Assembly (NCBI GenBank): GCA_018398805.1
Contig: JAGFBZ010000817.1
Location: 1,196,001-1,260,000 of the forward strand
DNA length: 64,000 bases
Origin: Hirundichthys speculiger
Taxonomy: Eukaryota; Chordata; Actinopteri; Beloniformes; Exocoetidae
Reading direction: 5' to 3'
Shown: positions 1-14,000 of the stretch, one piece after another
Layout of the letters: every line of letters starts with the position of its first letter
How positions within the stretch are numbered: the first letter of the stretch is position 1
Notes under the pieces: generated by a model
Databases searched by the model: none
The model's input: the letters and a program-made list of their open reading frames with translations, nothing else
What the model was told of the DNA's origin: nothing
Position numbers and translations under genes: made by a program

Positions 1-1050
1 CCCTGGTCCTGGACCCTGGTCGGACCCTGGACCCTGGTGGACCTGGACCCTGGCCTGGACCCTGGACCCTGGCTGGACCCTGGTCCTGGACCCTGGTCCC
101 TGGACCCTGGTCTGGACCCTGGACCTGGACCTGGACCCTGGACCCTGGTCTGGACCCTGGCCTGGACCCTGGACCCTGGACCCTGGTCTGGACCCTCTGG
201 ACCCTGGACCCTGGCCCCCTGGACCCTGGTCTGGACCCTGGTCCCTGGACCCTGGTCCTGGACCCTGGCCTGGACCCTGGACCCTGGACCCTGGTCTGGA
301 CCCTGGCCTGGACCCTGGTGGTGGACCTGGACCCTGGTCTGGACCCTGGTCTGGACCCTGGACCCTGGACCCTGGCCTGGACCCTGGCCTGGACCCTGGT
401 CTGGACCCTGGTCTGGACCCTGGTCCCTGGGGACCCTGGTGGCTGGACCCTGGTGGTCTGGACCCTGGCCTGGACCCTGGACCCTGGACCCTGGCTGGAC
501 CCTGGCCTGGACCCTGGTCTGGACCCTGGTCTGGACCCTGGTCTGGACCCTGGTCTGGACCCTGGCTGGACCCTGGACCCTGGCCTGGACCCTGGACCTG
601 GACCCTGGTCTGGACCCTGGTGGACCCTGGCTGGACCCTGGTCTGGACCCTGGTCTGGACTCCTGGACCCTGGTCTGGACCCTGGTCTGGACCTGGTCTG
701 GACCCTGGACCCTGGCCTGGACCCTGGCTGGACCCTGGCCTGGACCCTGGTCTGGACCCTGGCCCTGGACCCTGGTCTGGACCCTGGCCCTGGACCCTGG
801 TCCTGGACCCTGGCCTGGACCCTGGACCCTGGTCTGGACCCTGGCCTGGCCCTGGACCCTGGCCTGGACCCTGGCCTGGACCCTGGTCTGGACCCTGGTG
901 GTGGACCCTGGCCTGGTCTGGACCCTGGCCTGGACCCTGGTCTGGACCCTGGTGGACCTGGTGGACCCTGGTCCTGGACCCTGGCCTGGACCCTGGTCTG
1001 GACCCTGGCCTGGATCCTGGCCTGGACCCTGGTCTGGACCCTGGCCTGCC
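1..1050. repeat. GC-rich minisatellite, 9-13 bp units built on GGACCCTGG
   Basis: About 1 kb consists almost only of the core GGACCCTGG followed by a variable 0-4 base linker (TCT, CCT, C, T or none), so units are mostly 9, 11 or 12 bases and the register drifts. The array runs off the left edge and its full length is unknown. It ends abruptly near 1050 in unique sequence. All three forward frames stay open through long stretches because the repeat contains no stop codon. The long tryptophan-, proline- and glycine-rich readings are therefore an artefact and not a gene. Confidence 0.97.
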
Positions 1051-2100
1051 CTGGGTGGTTGCCGCGGTGATGGCCTCTCTGGATGTGGGTGGGCTGGCTC
1101 CTGGGTGAATAGATCCCCAAGTTATCTTTACTTCACAGCAGTGCCAAGCCAGGTGTTTTGATATTTTGATATTCATTTATTTAAATAGAAATACTTTATC
1201 CTCCTTTTTTTTTTTGTTTTTTTTTTTAAGAGACAAAAAAGAGGGAGTTTTGTTTTGTTTGTGGTGCATGGGGGGTTGAGGGGTAATGGGAGGATGGCTT
1301 TGCGACTTTGGGGTGTGTGATGACTTTTATTTTGTTTTAATGTGCATTGTTTTTTTTAATCATTAATATTATTTTATTATTTTCATTTTTTCATGTAAAG
1401 CACTTTGTGTTACCTGAGGGCATTAAAAGCGCTCTATAAACAAAGTTTGATTTGATTTGATTTATTAGCATGTTTTATAACCTGAAGCAACATTACCTGT
1501 TTTGTTTGTTTGTTCATAAAATGCTTTTTTAATCTTATCAGCTGAAGTCTCTGTTAAATAAAAATATTTGAATGTATAACTTGAACTATAGAATAATTTA
1601 ACCAGTGGTGTTTGGAAAAATACAATATTAAAACAAACAAACAAAAAACAACAGGATGCCATAATATGTCCCTTTAAAAAAGAGCTTTCAAAACGTTATT
1701 TTTCACTATAGATGGAAAGCATGTTTAAAAAAATGCTATTGGTACACATCATATTTGTAGATACTTTGTAAAAAAAGATGTTTTATAGATTAAGATTGTG
1801 CTGTATGGGTGTGTAGATGGGTGCATATAGCTTTTAGTGTTATTTGCACTTTGAGTGGTCTACAAAGAATCGAGTATGTACTGTAAATACACATCATAAC
1901 CTTGCAATAGCCAGCATTACCTGGTAACACTATAACAACTTTCACAACAGCTGATTTTTTTTCTGTTTAAGAAACACCGATGAACCAAACTGCGATGAAC
2001 CAAACCGTCTCTTCTGGGAACTAATTGCGAACTAATTTCGAATCGAGATTTAAAAAAGTAGTCTAGGTAAGCAATTAAAAGGAGCAAATGCATCGGATTG
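1051..2100. other. Intergenic AT-rich stretch with a retroelement-like 3' tail
   Basis: No gene is visible here. Around 1398-1462 the sequence reads GCACTTTGTGTTACC, then a CTCTATAAACAAAGTTTGATT-like motif with repeated TTGATT. This resembles the 3' end of common fish LINE/SINE elements. The rest is AT-rich with T and A runs (1207-1230, 1345-1400). The family assignment rests on memory only. Confidence 0.45.
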
Positions 2101-2517
2101 TTTCGGAAATGCGTAGTCGGCTGTTGCTCCGCCAGTACGGAGGAGTTTGATTTTTCCGGACTGCACGTGAACGCAGCATGAGTTCAGTGAAAACAAGCGA
2201 CCAGCAGGAGCAGTGAAGAGTTGAGATCAGTAGCGAGCCGACGGAGCTTCCTGGATAAGGCAGAGCTCGCAGATACCTGCGTATACACACAGACAGGCCC
2301 GACAGGAGCTCGGAGGTGGTTCAAGCATGTTTTATTGTTTTTCTTAAAGCTCGGTAGGTGGATGAAAAGGGCGGTGTCGGCGCGGCTGCAGTGTCATTAG
2401 GCGTTGACGGCAGGTTATTTTAGACAGTCAACACATGAGTCCGTGCCACAGAATAAGAGCACTGCGGCTACGGACCTTCACTCAGGCTGCTGCTTCACCC
2501 AGCTGTCCACAGGCAAG
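2100..2517 (+). promoter_or_regulatory. rnf144b: Probable promoter and non-coding first exon of rnf144b
   Basis: Base composition turns GC-richer between about 2100 and 2520, with an E-box CACGTG at 2164-2169. The stretch ends at a good splice donor (AGGCAAG then GTAGGT, donor from 2518). It contains no long open frame and lies 2.6 kb upstream of the rnf144b start codon, on the same strand. I infer a 5' UTR exon spliced to an acceptor near 5005 (TTCCACTTTTAG). The transcription start is not defined by the sequence. Confidence 0.4.
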
Positions 2518-5009
2518 GTAGGTCTCCCACCCTTTCTGCCTTCATCATTTCTAGTGGCGAAGCTGTTCTTGAGACAGATTATGTTTCTGACAGGTGGCAT
2601 TATATGAATGTGTAAGAATGTCAGTTTTGTTCAGGGAGGGATGCAGATATGTCCTGTTTCACTACACTCAGGGTAGTTGTAGGCAAATGTGCATAGATCA
2701 CAAACTGGATACCTGTTTATGGCATGCATGACTGTTTTCATAGTTTACTCTCACTTTCATTTTTGTCAAAATTATGTGTTCATGTTTTGTTTTTTTTTTT
2801 GAAAGAATTCCTCCTATAAAGACAGCCATGGAGTAAATGCAGCTGTACAAATGATGCCACACAAATTCTGCTCCATACTCACACACTTTCCCAGCTGCCT
2901 CCCTCCACAGCACACTGGCCGTCTGTGTAAAAGCAGATCTGCTTTTCCATCTCCACCTCACCGGTCAACAATGATGCTTTGATCCCCGATCCCTCCCCGG
3001 CCCACTCCTCTCCTGTCTGGAATGCCATGTTAGACCTTGATCCTCCTGGACCGCTAAACACCACTTCACACCTAAAAAGAAACAGTTGGCACACACAGAT
3101 AAACTGCTTCAGCAGTTTATTTTGACTCCTGCTTTGAGGGGGACTGCTAACAATCACATTAGTTTAGTTTCACCTCATATGATGGTTTTCAGGTATCTGG
3201 TCACATTCAACTTTGGATTTGCTCCGCTACAAAAGCTTCACCGTGTTATTCATCACACACTGGAGTTTCCGTAGCAGGAAGCTTCCAGACGAGAAAGCTG
3301 TTATTTTCCCTTGTGAGAACACAGGGTAGGTTATACGCTCAGGCAGGATGGGACAAGCTGACAGGATTGTGGGATGACGACTGCAGCCGGCTCAGCTCGT
3401 CTGTTTGGGAGCAGTGCAGGAGAGTTGGCTATGACTGCGCAGAAATGGCAGTGCACGCAGCTTCCACGCAGCTCAACGATCTGCACCACCAGTGACCTGC
3501 ATGGAAGCCGCTGCTGATCAATAGCACTTAATAAAAGAACACTATGAAAAATGTAGGACGCTGCTGCTGGTGATGGCGCTGGTCTCTGTGAGTGAACTGG
3601 TGTCCCACCAACTGAACCAGTGGGCTGAAATAGATCACCGTAGGCTAATGTGGGACGTCAGCAGCCACTCAAGTGTTTTCCAGTGTTTCCGAACAGCACG
3701 TTTTCTTGTTTGACCCTATTCTGTGTGCAACCACCATCATTCATAGGATTAAATACAAATCCCAGATTATAGCATTATTACTCATGTTTGTATGGGATTG
3801 GACAGAGCCAGGTCCTTTTTTTTTTTTTTTGGACTTTGGTTCCATTTAAACCCAGATGGATTTTTGTCATTCATCCAACTGTGTCCGGCTGGTCCAGGCT
3901 GAATTGCTCTCTTTTCTTTTCTTAGTGCTACAAAGAGATTTGCTGTGGTTTTCAGAACAAATATATGCCCAAGACATTTATACTACATCCTCTCTCTGTC
4001 GCAGCAAGTAAACTATTAACAGGTCAATAACGTCGGTTTGTTCTGCACTGGCTTCATGACTGCAGCTTACCGATAATAGTTTCCTTCTGCTTAAAGGAAA
4101 AATATAATGATGGAGTCTGAACTGACTGCAGTCTCAAATGCTCCAACATGGCACAACTTTTCACTTTGTTTGTGGCTCCCTAATTCAGAAAATATGTCAT
4201 CCATTGAGTGGTTCAGATTTGCAGGGTGCAGTGACATCACAGACTCAGGTTAGAGTGAAATTATCCAGTTTCTCCACCTTTATTTTAGCCTGACTTCACA
4301 TTAATCCTGCATTTATTTTAAAATGGTAGCACACGTTTATTAACTGATTTCAAAAGAGAAACTCCCTGCGGGGGGGGGAACTTGACTCTACGCTCTGAAG
4401 CCAGTGGCTATTAACAAAGGTGTAACTACATGGTTGTTTTGTCTATTTTGACCAAATCATGTCACAGACATTCAGTTTCTCAGTTTATTTCTCTAGAAAT
4501 TATGTCACCTTTTAGAAGAAGTGCACGGCTTGTCTCCTTTGAGATATACTTTTGACAAAGAGTATAAAAATGCTTTAAAGAGTGAGGCATAACCTTAATA
4601 ATGTTTTCAAAATCCATCATTTTATTTGAAGTTAGATTATTTTCTGTTAATTCTTCCCTGCTTCCGCACACGGTGTGCTTGCAGCTACACAAGCCTTCCT
4701 TGTTGTTTGTATTTATTAACTGTTTATTTATCTTTTAAAAACACGTTTCCAGAAATGTCGTGACAATGTGCAATCAGTTGTTGTTGTGAGAAAAGAGTGA
4801 GGAGCTGCTCAGCAGCTTGTTAAACACAGACCTTGGACTCTGGCCTTAAAAGTGACAACAGAAGATGATCATGCAGAGAGAAGTGAAATCATTCGACTTG
4901 GTAAACCCCTCATCAGAAGGAGCGATAATGTGCAGGGTTATCTGAAGAAGAAGGGGATATACACACAAACCAAGTTAAACTGAGGAGTCTCATTTCCACT
5001 TTTAGGAGC

Positions 5010-5051
5010 ATGGAGGCCGCAGATCCTCTGCATCTCCAGCAGAAGGCCTAG
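5010..5051 (+). CDS. Possible upstream ORF in the rnf144b leader (13 residues)
   Basis: If transcription enters through the acceptor ending at 5005, the first ATG met is at 5010. It opens a 13-residue frame (MEAADPLHLQQKA) that stops at TAG 5049-5051, 45 bases before the main start. The context (A of ATG preceded by GAGC, followed by G) is usable. It could lower translation of the main frame. It is real only if the leader is spliced as proposed. Confidence 0.3.
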   Translation: MEAADPLHLQQKA

Positions 5052-5096
5052 AAGCAGCCTGATTCCTCCCTCCTGCCCGGCCTGCATCGCTCCGTC

Positions 5097-8000
5097 ATGG
5101 GCAGCAGGAGTCCCACCCTGAGCCGGGAAGCCCCGGACTCGTCACCGGTGACGCCCGAGGCCGGCGCTGACCCCAGGCGGGGGCCCGAGGTCTTCTGCAG
5201 GCTGTGTCTCAGCCAGCAGCCGCCTGCAGCCACCAGGGAGCTGCAGAGCTGCAAGTGCATGTACTGCACAGCGGTGGGTAGAAGGACGTGTCCAGCATTT
5301 AGAGGAGATGTTGCTTCCTTGCCAGGTTTCTGAACTGTGAAGAGAAACGAGCTGATGCGAGAATCAAATCTGTGTCTCAAGGCCATATGAAGATTATTTC
5401 TCATGCGTTGTCACTTCCTGCAGATGGTGATTATGTCACATTAGTGATCCAACTCCAGACTTTTTAATTTGGGTAATTGAGGAAAATGGCAAAATTTGGA
5501 ATGGGGATTCTCCTTTTTATTGCTCATGTGTTTTGCCTGTTTAAGACCTTAAAATAGATCCTTTAATGGGTAAATTTAGCATATTTCCATTTTACTGAAA
5601 TTAAGATTTCTCAATAAAGGCTCTGGCTTTCCCTCACATTAAGGTTTTAAAACTGTCCTTGGAAATTTTTTGTCACGATTGATCACAGCTGTTGACACTT
5701 TTTAAATGACTCCCAACTGAGTTTCAGTTTCAGTCCTGTTAAGAAACAGTGGTGCAATCTCCGGAACAGAGAGTTGTAATATTTATAACAGAAGTACAGA
5801 GGTTTTCGTCCGCTGCGTGAGTGGATTCCAGACAGAGGTGGGCAGCTGTTAATCTGTGCTCACGTTTGCCAGCGTCGCACGCACAAGGACTCAGGAATAA
5901 AACCCAGCCACATGCACGGGGTGAGAAAAAGGGAAATGATTTTTGTAAAGTCTGTTGTGTGAATCTGAAATGCCTGCACCAGTCGGGTCCAAGGACGCCC
6001 ACTGTTGTTTTTGTTGTTCCAGCACATTCCAGACTTCTGTCATAGTTTTCTTTTTCTTCTTCCAGGGAAAAGTGACGTTCAGATTATTATTTTTTTCTGT
6101 TCCTCAAAACTGTCTGCCTTTAAGCAATGTCTACTTAGTTCCTCCTACTTTTCCACGTCATAGTTGAGGCAACACATGACTTTTGACGTGCTGATAATTA
6201 ATGTCTATGTGACAGTTCAATTGCCTGTTTTCACACCTGCTTCTTTCCGTCATGCTTCGTTTGTATGGTATATTTGTGCCTGGATTTGTTGCTTTGATGT
6301 GTCTGTATTGTGTGTGTGTGTGTGTATTTTTTCATTCATTCTAAAGGTAGGCTGTTGTTTGCAGAGGCTTGACATCTGTGACATGTTGCGTTCCCACTGC
6401 TCCAGGAAACATCACGTCTCCAGTTTTGTTCTCTCCTCTCCAGTGTTTGCAGCAGTATGTTCAGCTCGCCATAATGGAGGGTGGGGGGGCACCCATCACC
6501 TGCCCAGACATGGCTTGCCAAAAGAACGGAGTGCTACTAGACTCTGAGGTAAGGCCAGCTCAAAATCAGGAGAACAATAAAAAAGCAGACAAGAAGAGGA
6601 ATTTGAAAAAGACATTCTGATGCACAAATATGTGGTTAGGAGTTTTTTTTTGTTTTGGTTGTTCAGCATTCCTCCAGTCATTAGTTTGCTATTTCCACTT
6701 CTGTAATTCACGTCTTGGGTGCTGCAACCGTACTTTTCTGAAGAAATAGGAAGCTGGATTTTCAGCCTTCTGTTTTTAAAAAATTTTGTCAAGTTCTGTT
6801 GTATTAAGTGTTGTGGAAAAGGCACGTGGCCATCGTTACTGACGTTTCTGAGTAAATTCTTGTTGTGTGTGAAAAACGAACGTGAAAACATAAGTGAAGC
6901 TGCAAAGAAGAAACGCTTTTTATACCTTCATAATTTTTCATTTCAAACTCATTGAATATCCAAAATGCCTTTTTTGTTGTTGTTGTGTTTTTTTTTTTAA
7001 ATCAGAGAGCAGATTTAAAATTTGCTATCAAAGCTGCGAGTTTGACTCCTCTGTGCTCTGTGATTGCAGATCGCCAGTCTGGCTGCAGCAGATCAGGTGG
7101 ACTTGTATCTGCGTCTGAAGTTTGAGAGAGGTAAGTGTTTTTCAGCACACTAAGTGCTTCGCCTCACATGCCAGGGATATGTAAAACCCACATCCCTTTT
7201 TCCTTTTTTTTTTTTTTTTCTCCACTCCGGTCCAGTGTCACACCTGATATGTAGCACTAACACCCTCAGTTCAGTTAAAGATTAGCTGCTGAACATGATG
7301 AAGAAGAAGATGATCACAAACACAATGTCACTTCTCTGGTAAATTCAAAAATAATCACCTTTTTTTTAGTACGAATAACTTCTGATCTCTTCGTAGCATT
7401 GTGAAAATGTTTGCGATTGCAAGCTGTGCTGGGGGCCACCGAGCTGAGACTGTTTCAACTTTGACATTTATGAACTTCAAAGGATAAAAAAAGTTAAACG
7501 CACAGTCTTTCTTTTTGAAACACTGTTTCCCATCTGTTTTGATTCACAGTGGAGCTATGAGCTGGTAAAGCTGAGTCAGCATGTGATAACAGTTTATTTG
7601 TTGCAGTAATAACTCAAAAGATAAGATTGCTTTCCATCATTTCAATGCTAGATTTTATTCTTTAGCTGTCCTATAAACCCCTGTTTATCTTCAAAGAAAG
7701 AATCAATTATAAATGAGAAGAAAGCCTTTGTTAGACGTTTTCAGCCATACTGTAATCTTTTCGTGTGTGACTTCGCTTCTGCTGTGACTTCATACTAAAT
7801 CAGCAAATATTTGCAGCTTAAACGATGACAATGAGGGTCAAAGTCCTCGTCTGTGCTTGTAAAGCGTCTGGCTGTGATCAACACCATGTGCAACATTAAT
7901 ACTGTCAGCATGTTGCTCAGTTCAGACGGCGTTGAGCAGGAATTTACAGACGTGCTAGTTGGTCTTATTTACCCTGGAGCATTTGGGTTGTTTATTTGTC

Positions 8001-11000
8001 CGTTGTTGCTTGTGCTCTTCCAGAGTGTAACCAACAGACATTACATTTAATGTCATGTAATTCTATGTAATGTACATCATTTTGTGGTGTACAATATAAA
8101 CCAGAGGCTACAAGCTTAATTCACTTATCTAAAAGAAAGACCACTTAGTGTCTGATTAAACTGAATTTATTAAACTCATATCAGAGCTCAGAAACTCCCC
8201 CTTCAGAAACAACACACTTCTGCTTGTTACTTTGTGATCAAAATGAGCTTAGAAGAGGCATCATAAAAAAGGAAATTTAATTTTAAACCTTCCATATGTC
8301 AGGAATGTTGAACCATTATTATACCGCACCAGTTGTAGCCGATGGGGTTCCAGTGTTGGCCCAGGTGTCAGAGTGCGAAGTCTTCATCATCTCATAGAAG
8401 CAATTCATTTACTAAAATTCAATTGAAGTTGATTAAAGCTAGATGATTCGCCTTGAAATGGAACATATATTAAAATTATGGGGTGCACGATAATTATCGA
8501 CCCGATAACTATCGGGCCGATGAACAGGAAATTATGATGTCATCCCGATAAGTCCGATATCATGACGGAATAGCCCCGATAACTTATATATTTTTGTCAA
8601 CATGGCAGTGCCTCGCTCCCTCTGAACCTTGAATGACCGGCAGTGAATGTTATGTTCAAGTGACGTCGGCATAATCAGAAAAAAACAATTTCTCAGTAAG
8701 GAAAATCAAGAATACCCCCTCATGCCAGAAAACAACTTGTTAACTTGGTCATAATTTTGGAAGTTGGTGACTTTAACTGATATTCGCAGTATTTTCCTAC
8801 ATGTTACACATACAAAATAGAAAAAATAGATAAGGCTGAAAGAGCGCCTAGCAAACGAGGGAACGGAGGAATTTAAGTTACACATTGAATGCAGCATTGC
8901 AGCACAGTGTGCTGATAGAAAAAAAAAAACATGGCGGCGGTTGTGTGGAACTTCGTTAAAGTTTCAGAAGAAGATAGTTTGCTGGTTATTTGTGACAAAT
9001 GCTCCAAGCGAAGGAGGGAAAATAGCACAAGCTTTAATATGTCAAACCTGATCAGCCACCTGAAACATAACCATCGCTTCCATGGAGTTTTGAAATCGCG
9101 CTAACCTGAGCTAACCTGAGCTAACATGAGCTAACATGAGCAAGCCAGCAGCAAGTCTCCTCTCCTCTCCTCTCCATCTCTTTCATCTAAAGCTTCCATG
9201 AGATTAAAAAAAACAAAACTACAGAACCTCATTTACTTTAATTAAAGGCATTAATTTGAAGCCACAAGCCAAAATCCTTTAAACTTATTTTTCTGTTACT
9301 ATGGAGTGCACTTTTTTAAATTTATTTACACAGACAAGTCTAACTTGTGTCAGTACATTATGCACTGTGCATTATTTTTTATTGTCATTTAGGAATGCAT
9401 TTTTTCAGTTTGCAATTCTGATGCATCTATTTCCATCAGTTCAAGGAGCCTTTATTTTTTTTATATCAGTCAGTAATGGACCTTATTTAAGTTGATGTGA
9501 GATATCAAATATGTTTGTTTGATAGCTTTACGAAAATGTTTGAGAGGCTTGCCAATAGTTTTTCATTGGAAAAAATAAATATCTGTTCATTTAAAGAGTC
9601 AAAACTGCTTTTGGTTTTGTTAATGGTATTGATGTAATGATGTAATGTAATCTTAGGTAAATGTGTGTATTATTGGTTATCGGTATCGGCCTTTAGGAGC
9701 TGAAAGTTATCGGTATCGGTTTTAAAAAACAGTTATCGTGCATCCCTAATTAAAATCGTTTATAAATATGTATTTTAGTTTGAAGTTAGCACCAAAATAA
9801 AAACAGAAAACCTACAATATAACACCAGCCTCTCACTTTCAGTGAGCATATCAGATCTGTGGGTTATTGTGACTAATAGACCCAGATTTGTGTAGAATTA
9901 TCAAGGGTACCAATCGCTCCACCTGATTTCACATTGTTTTGCATCAGCAGTGTTTTGTTCGATCTCAAAGATGGCACCCCACTTTGAGCTTCTTCATCAA
10001 CTTGTTTTTTTCTTTTTTTTTAAGGGGGTAGAATATGTCTCTTTTAAAACTGACTTGACTCCTAGTAAATTTAATGAATGAATGGCATCATAAATTGAAA
10101 TCCCTCCTCTCCTTTCTCCTCCACAGGAGTGAAGCTTGATCCCAGTAAAGCCTGGTGCCCGGTGCTTGAATGCCAGGCCGTGTGCAGCGTGCAGCCGAGC
10201 ACAGAGGGCCGGCCCGCCGCCGTGCCCTGCCCGACCTGCCGCGCCGTCTTCTGCGCTGGCTGCAGAGGGCCCTGGCAGGACGGCCACACCTGCCCTGAGC
10301 GCCAGCCCATGATATCACCCTCGCCCTCTCATGAAAGCAGGTCAGTCGTTGGGTTTGGTCAGCCGCCTGCAGCCACAGGCCTCTGCTTTGAAAATGACAC
10401 CGTGTGTCCTGAACTACAACTTATAAAGATACACTTGGAGCTGCTGTAAAGCAGCTTGTGCGTGCAAGGATCAGGTTTGATAAATGTGTCTTTAAATTAT
10501 GATTTTCTATGATACAGTTGCAAGCAGAAGTGTGCACAGTTTAGAAAAAGACACAAATCTGATTGTTTTTCTGTTTGTAAAGTTAAGAAACGTTTTCCTG
10601 TTGTAGGTCAGTAAAGAACAGTCTTTTATTTATAAAATTGACAGAGTAATGTGAGAGAACTTTTTAGGCATTTGTTTTGTTTCTTAATCCACTTGGTTAG
10701 TATTTGGTGGTTAATTCCACAAACTTCTCACAATATCTTTTTGGAGTTTTCAACCCGTTACTCCTGACTCTACTGCTAGAACTGAATTTCGAATTTGTCG
10801 AATTTTTGGGCCTTCTGAGTACATATATACATTTAAAAAAAAAAAAATGTTTTTAAGTGTAGCTACATTACACACACAATCTTCTTTCCTCATGATGCTG
10901 TCCATTTAGTGATGTGCAGGAGAAAAGCAGCTCCAAAGCATGAGGCTGCCACCCCCCTGTGTGACCTTTCCGCTCATGTCGAAAATGTTTTACTGTGGAT

Positions 11001-14000
11001 AATGATGCTGTCTCCCCAGTTTCAGCCAACATTTTTACAAGGTCTTCCCATGTTGTTCTGGGGTTCATTCACACATTTTTCACTAAAGTATCATCTCTGA
11101 GACACAGAAGCTGCCTCCTCCCTGCCCAGTATGACGTCTGTGTGCTCTCTTGCTTATTATTCTTCTGTATTAATGTTTGAATGAATGACAAGTGGATCAT
11201 TCAGGCACCTTGAAATTGTACTAAGGATAAGCCAAACCTGTGAAAGTCTGTAATAATTTTCCTAATATCTTAATTAATTTAATTAGATTTTCCCATGATG
11301 TTTCACAATGAGGCTTGCAGTGTTCAAAATGCATTTACAGGTGTGCCTTCAATGAAATCAAATGTTGTCAAATAGCCTTTCAGAAGCTTCTAATGCTAAA
11401 AAGTCATCATGTGTAGGTGAGCAGGCTGTGCAAGGCTACAGTCGTAGTCATGGAGAACAAAAATTATGTTGTTAGGTTTTTTTTTTTTTCTAAACTGGAG
11501 ACTTTTGGTATTGACTGTGTGTGTGCATCACTTGCACAGTTCTTTTGTGTTGTCAATGGAAAATCCCATGCTTCCATTTTATATAAAATAGCCTGACTGT
11601 TAATTGGGGCAGCACTTTGAATAGATTGTTTGAGTGATTTGTGGTTTTCACAGCCCCCTCCCCCTCAGTCAGCAGTGCCCCTGTGCTGAGTAAAAACATT
11701 ATTTCAGGATTAATAGCTCAGTATTCCTCAGCAGAGTCCCTATTGTACAGCTACATAACTGTGCTGCTCCAAGCTGTGGCTTTGCCAGACTGACTGATGT
11801 CATCAGGGAGCCGCTGAGTTATATTGGAATTCCATTGTCTCTGTGCCAAAGTAAGGAGGAGGCCGGGGAGGGACAGTGGGAGTTAGTTCAGGGCACAGCA
11901 TGAGTCCTGCGCTGCAGTGAAGTGGAGGCCTCTGCAGTGGTGTATGGAGGATAGATAGAGAGAATAAATGAGATCCAGCCACAGATTTTTATTTAAGTAC
12001 ATAATATTGAATGTATTTGCTTTTTTTGTAATCAGGACATAAGATTTGTTGTGTAAAAAAAAAAAAGGGGGTAGAGGGAGATTCTGTAGAAACTACATTT
12101 TAACTACAACTTCCTTTTTTTGGTAAATAATGCTGTGTGCTTTAAAGTTGTGTAAAAGTTACTACCCCTCTTTTTATCATGCGTGTGTGTGCATGATTAA
12201 AACCATGTCATCTGATTGTGGTGGGGTATTAAGCAAATACAACCTCAGACAAACAAAAAAAGTATTACTTTTTTCACTGTGCCATTGCTTATTTCACAAA
12301 ATGAAGCCACAACCCAATAATAATAATAATAATTATGTGGGCAATATTAAGTACCCCCTTACTTCTTCTATATGGAAGAAGTAAGGGGGTCAGGATATGG
12401 AGAGTGCATCATCACCAGGGGTTCAGACCACTATAAAAACAGATGTTTTAGTAGTTTACTGGAATGGATCTTTCAGGTGTGTCTTAACACAATGCTATGA
12501 GGAAAAGACATAATCAGTAATCTTAGAGAAGCAATTGTTTCTACACATAAGTCTGGAAAGTAATGTTTTGAAACAGTTTTCAGTTCAGTGTTCTACAAGG
12601 GGAAAAGATTATTCACAAATGGAAAACGTTTTAAGATGGTGGAGATTCTCCCCAGAAGTGGATGTCCCAAGAAAGGTTGCTCCATGGTCAGACTGTGCAT
12701 GGCTCAGAGCAGCACAAAAAGAAAGGGAAGAAGGAAAAAAAGCCAAACAAGATCTACAGTTCAGACCCTACAGGCCTCAATGAGCATGTCAAATGTGAAC
12801 GTCAATGACAGCACAATGAGAAGAAGACTGAACAACTCTGCCTGAAAGGAGAAAACCTCTGTTTTACGTATCTGAAGCAACTGCAAGACTTCTTAAACAA
12901 TGTCAGGGACAGCTGAGGCCATAGTGGAGCTTTGGGCCTTAAGGCCTTAAATCCCAAGCACATTTTTGGTGAAAACACAGCATTTCTGCAGAAATACTTT
13001 TTACCCACCATCAACCACAGCAGTCGAGGGTGGTAATTTGTTTTTTGTTTTGTTTTTTCGCCTACAGGACCTGAGCACCTTGAAGTCATTGAGTTGACCT
13101 CGATTATATACCTGAATATTCTAGAGGCAAATGTGAGGCCATCTGTCAGAAAGCTAAAGCTTGGTTGAAACTGGGTCACACAACAGGACAGTGATACAAA
13201 ACCCAGTGGTAAATATACATCAGATTGGCTGAAAAATAAAAGGTTTCAGAATGTCCCAGTCTTGAAATGATGTGGCTAGACCATGAGAGAGTTGTTCATA
13301 AACAAATACCCAAAACCTTCAATGAACTGATGTAAAGTTGGAAAGAAAAATGGTCTACGTTTCTCACAGGCTCACCAAAAGTAGAACATTTAAGATTCGA
13401 AAAATGTTGCCTGGTCTGAGTTCTGGTTCTGTTGAGTAATTGAAACTGTCACCGTTGAGGCCAATTGTAGAATTAAATTCTGCCATGGAATAGACTGGGA
13501 GAGTCCTTCTCTCAGACCTCTGCCTCCCAGAATAATTAACCCAGTTCAAAGTCAGTCTTGACCTGTCACTCTGCTGCTAAATAAAGATTTGACTTATTGT
13601 CTAGAGACTCCTAAAGCATTCATGACCTTACACTTCTATTAACTTCTATTCCTGGTGTGTCTTTCTCCTTCCCTTCCAGTGACACCGACATGCCCATCAA
13701 ACAGTGTCCCATGTGTGGCATCTACATCGAGAGGAACCAGGGCTGTGCACAGATGCTCTGTAAGAGCTGCAAACACACTTTCTGCTGGTACTGTTTGCAG
13801 AATCTGGACGTGAGTCTCCCCTGGCAGCAACGCACACATGTGATGCACGGTTTCACAAGCTGAAAAATGACTGTGCTGCCCAAGCTCCTAACCCGTGGTT
13901 GTTTTAAATGCAGGGTGACATCTTCTTGAGACATTATGATAAGGGACCGTGCAGGAACAAGCTGGGACACTCAAGGGCCTCGGTTATGTGGAACAGAACA

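Noticed and set aside
37..1161. Long open frames of 374, 250 and 162 residues in the first kilobase
   Set aside because: They are readings of one minisatellite in three frames, contain only repeat-derived Trp-Thr-Leu and Asp-Pro-Gly type words, and have no family similarity.
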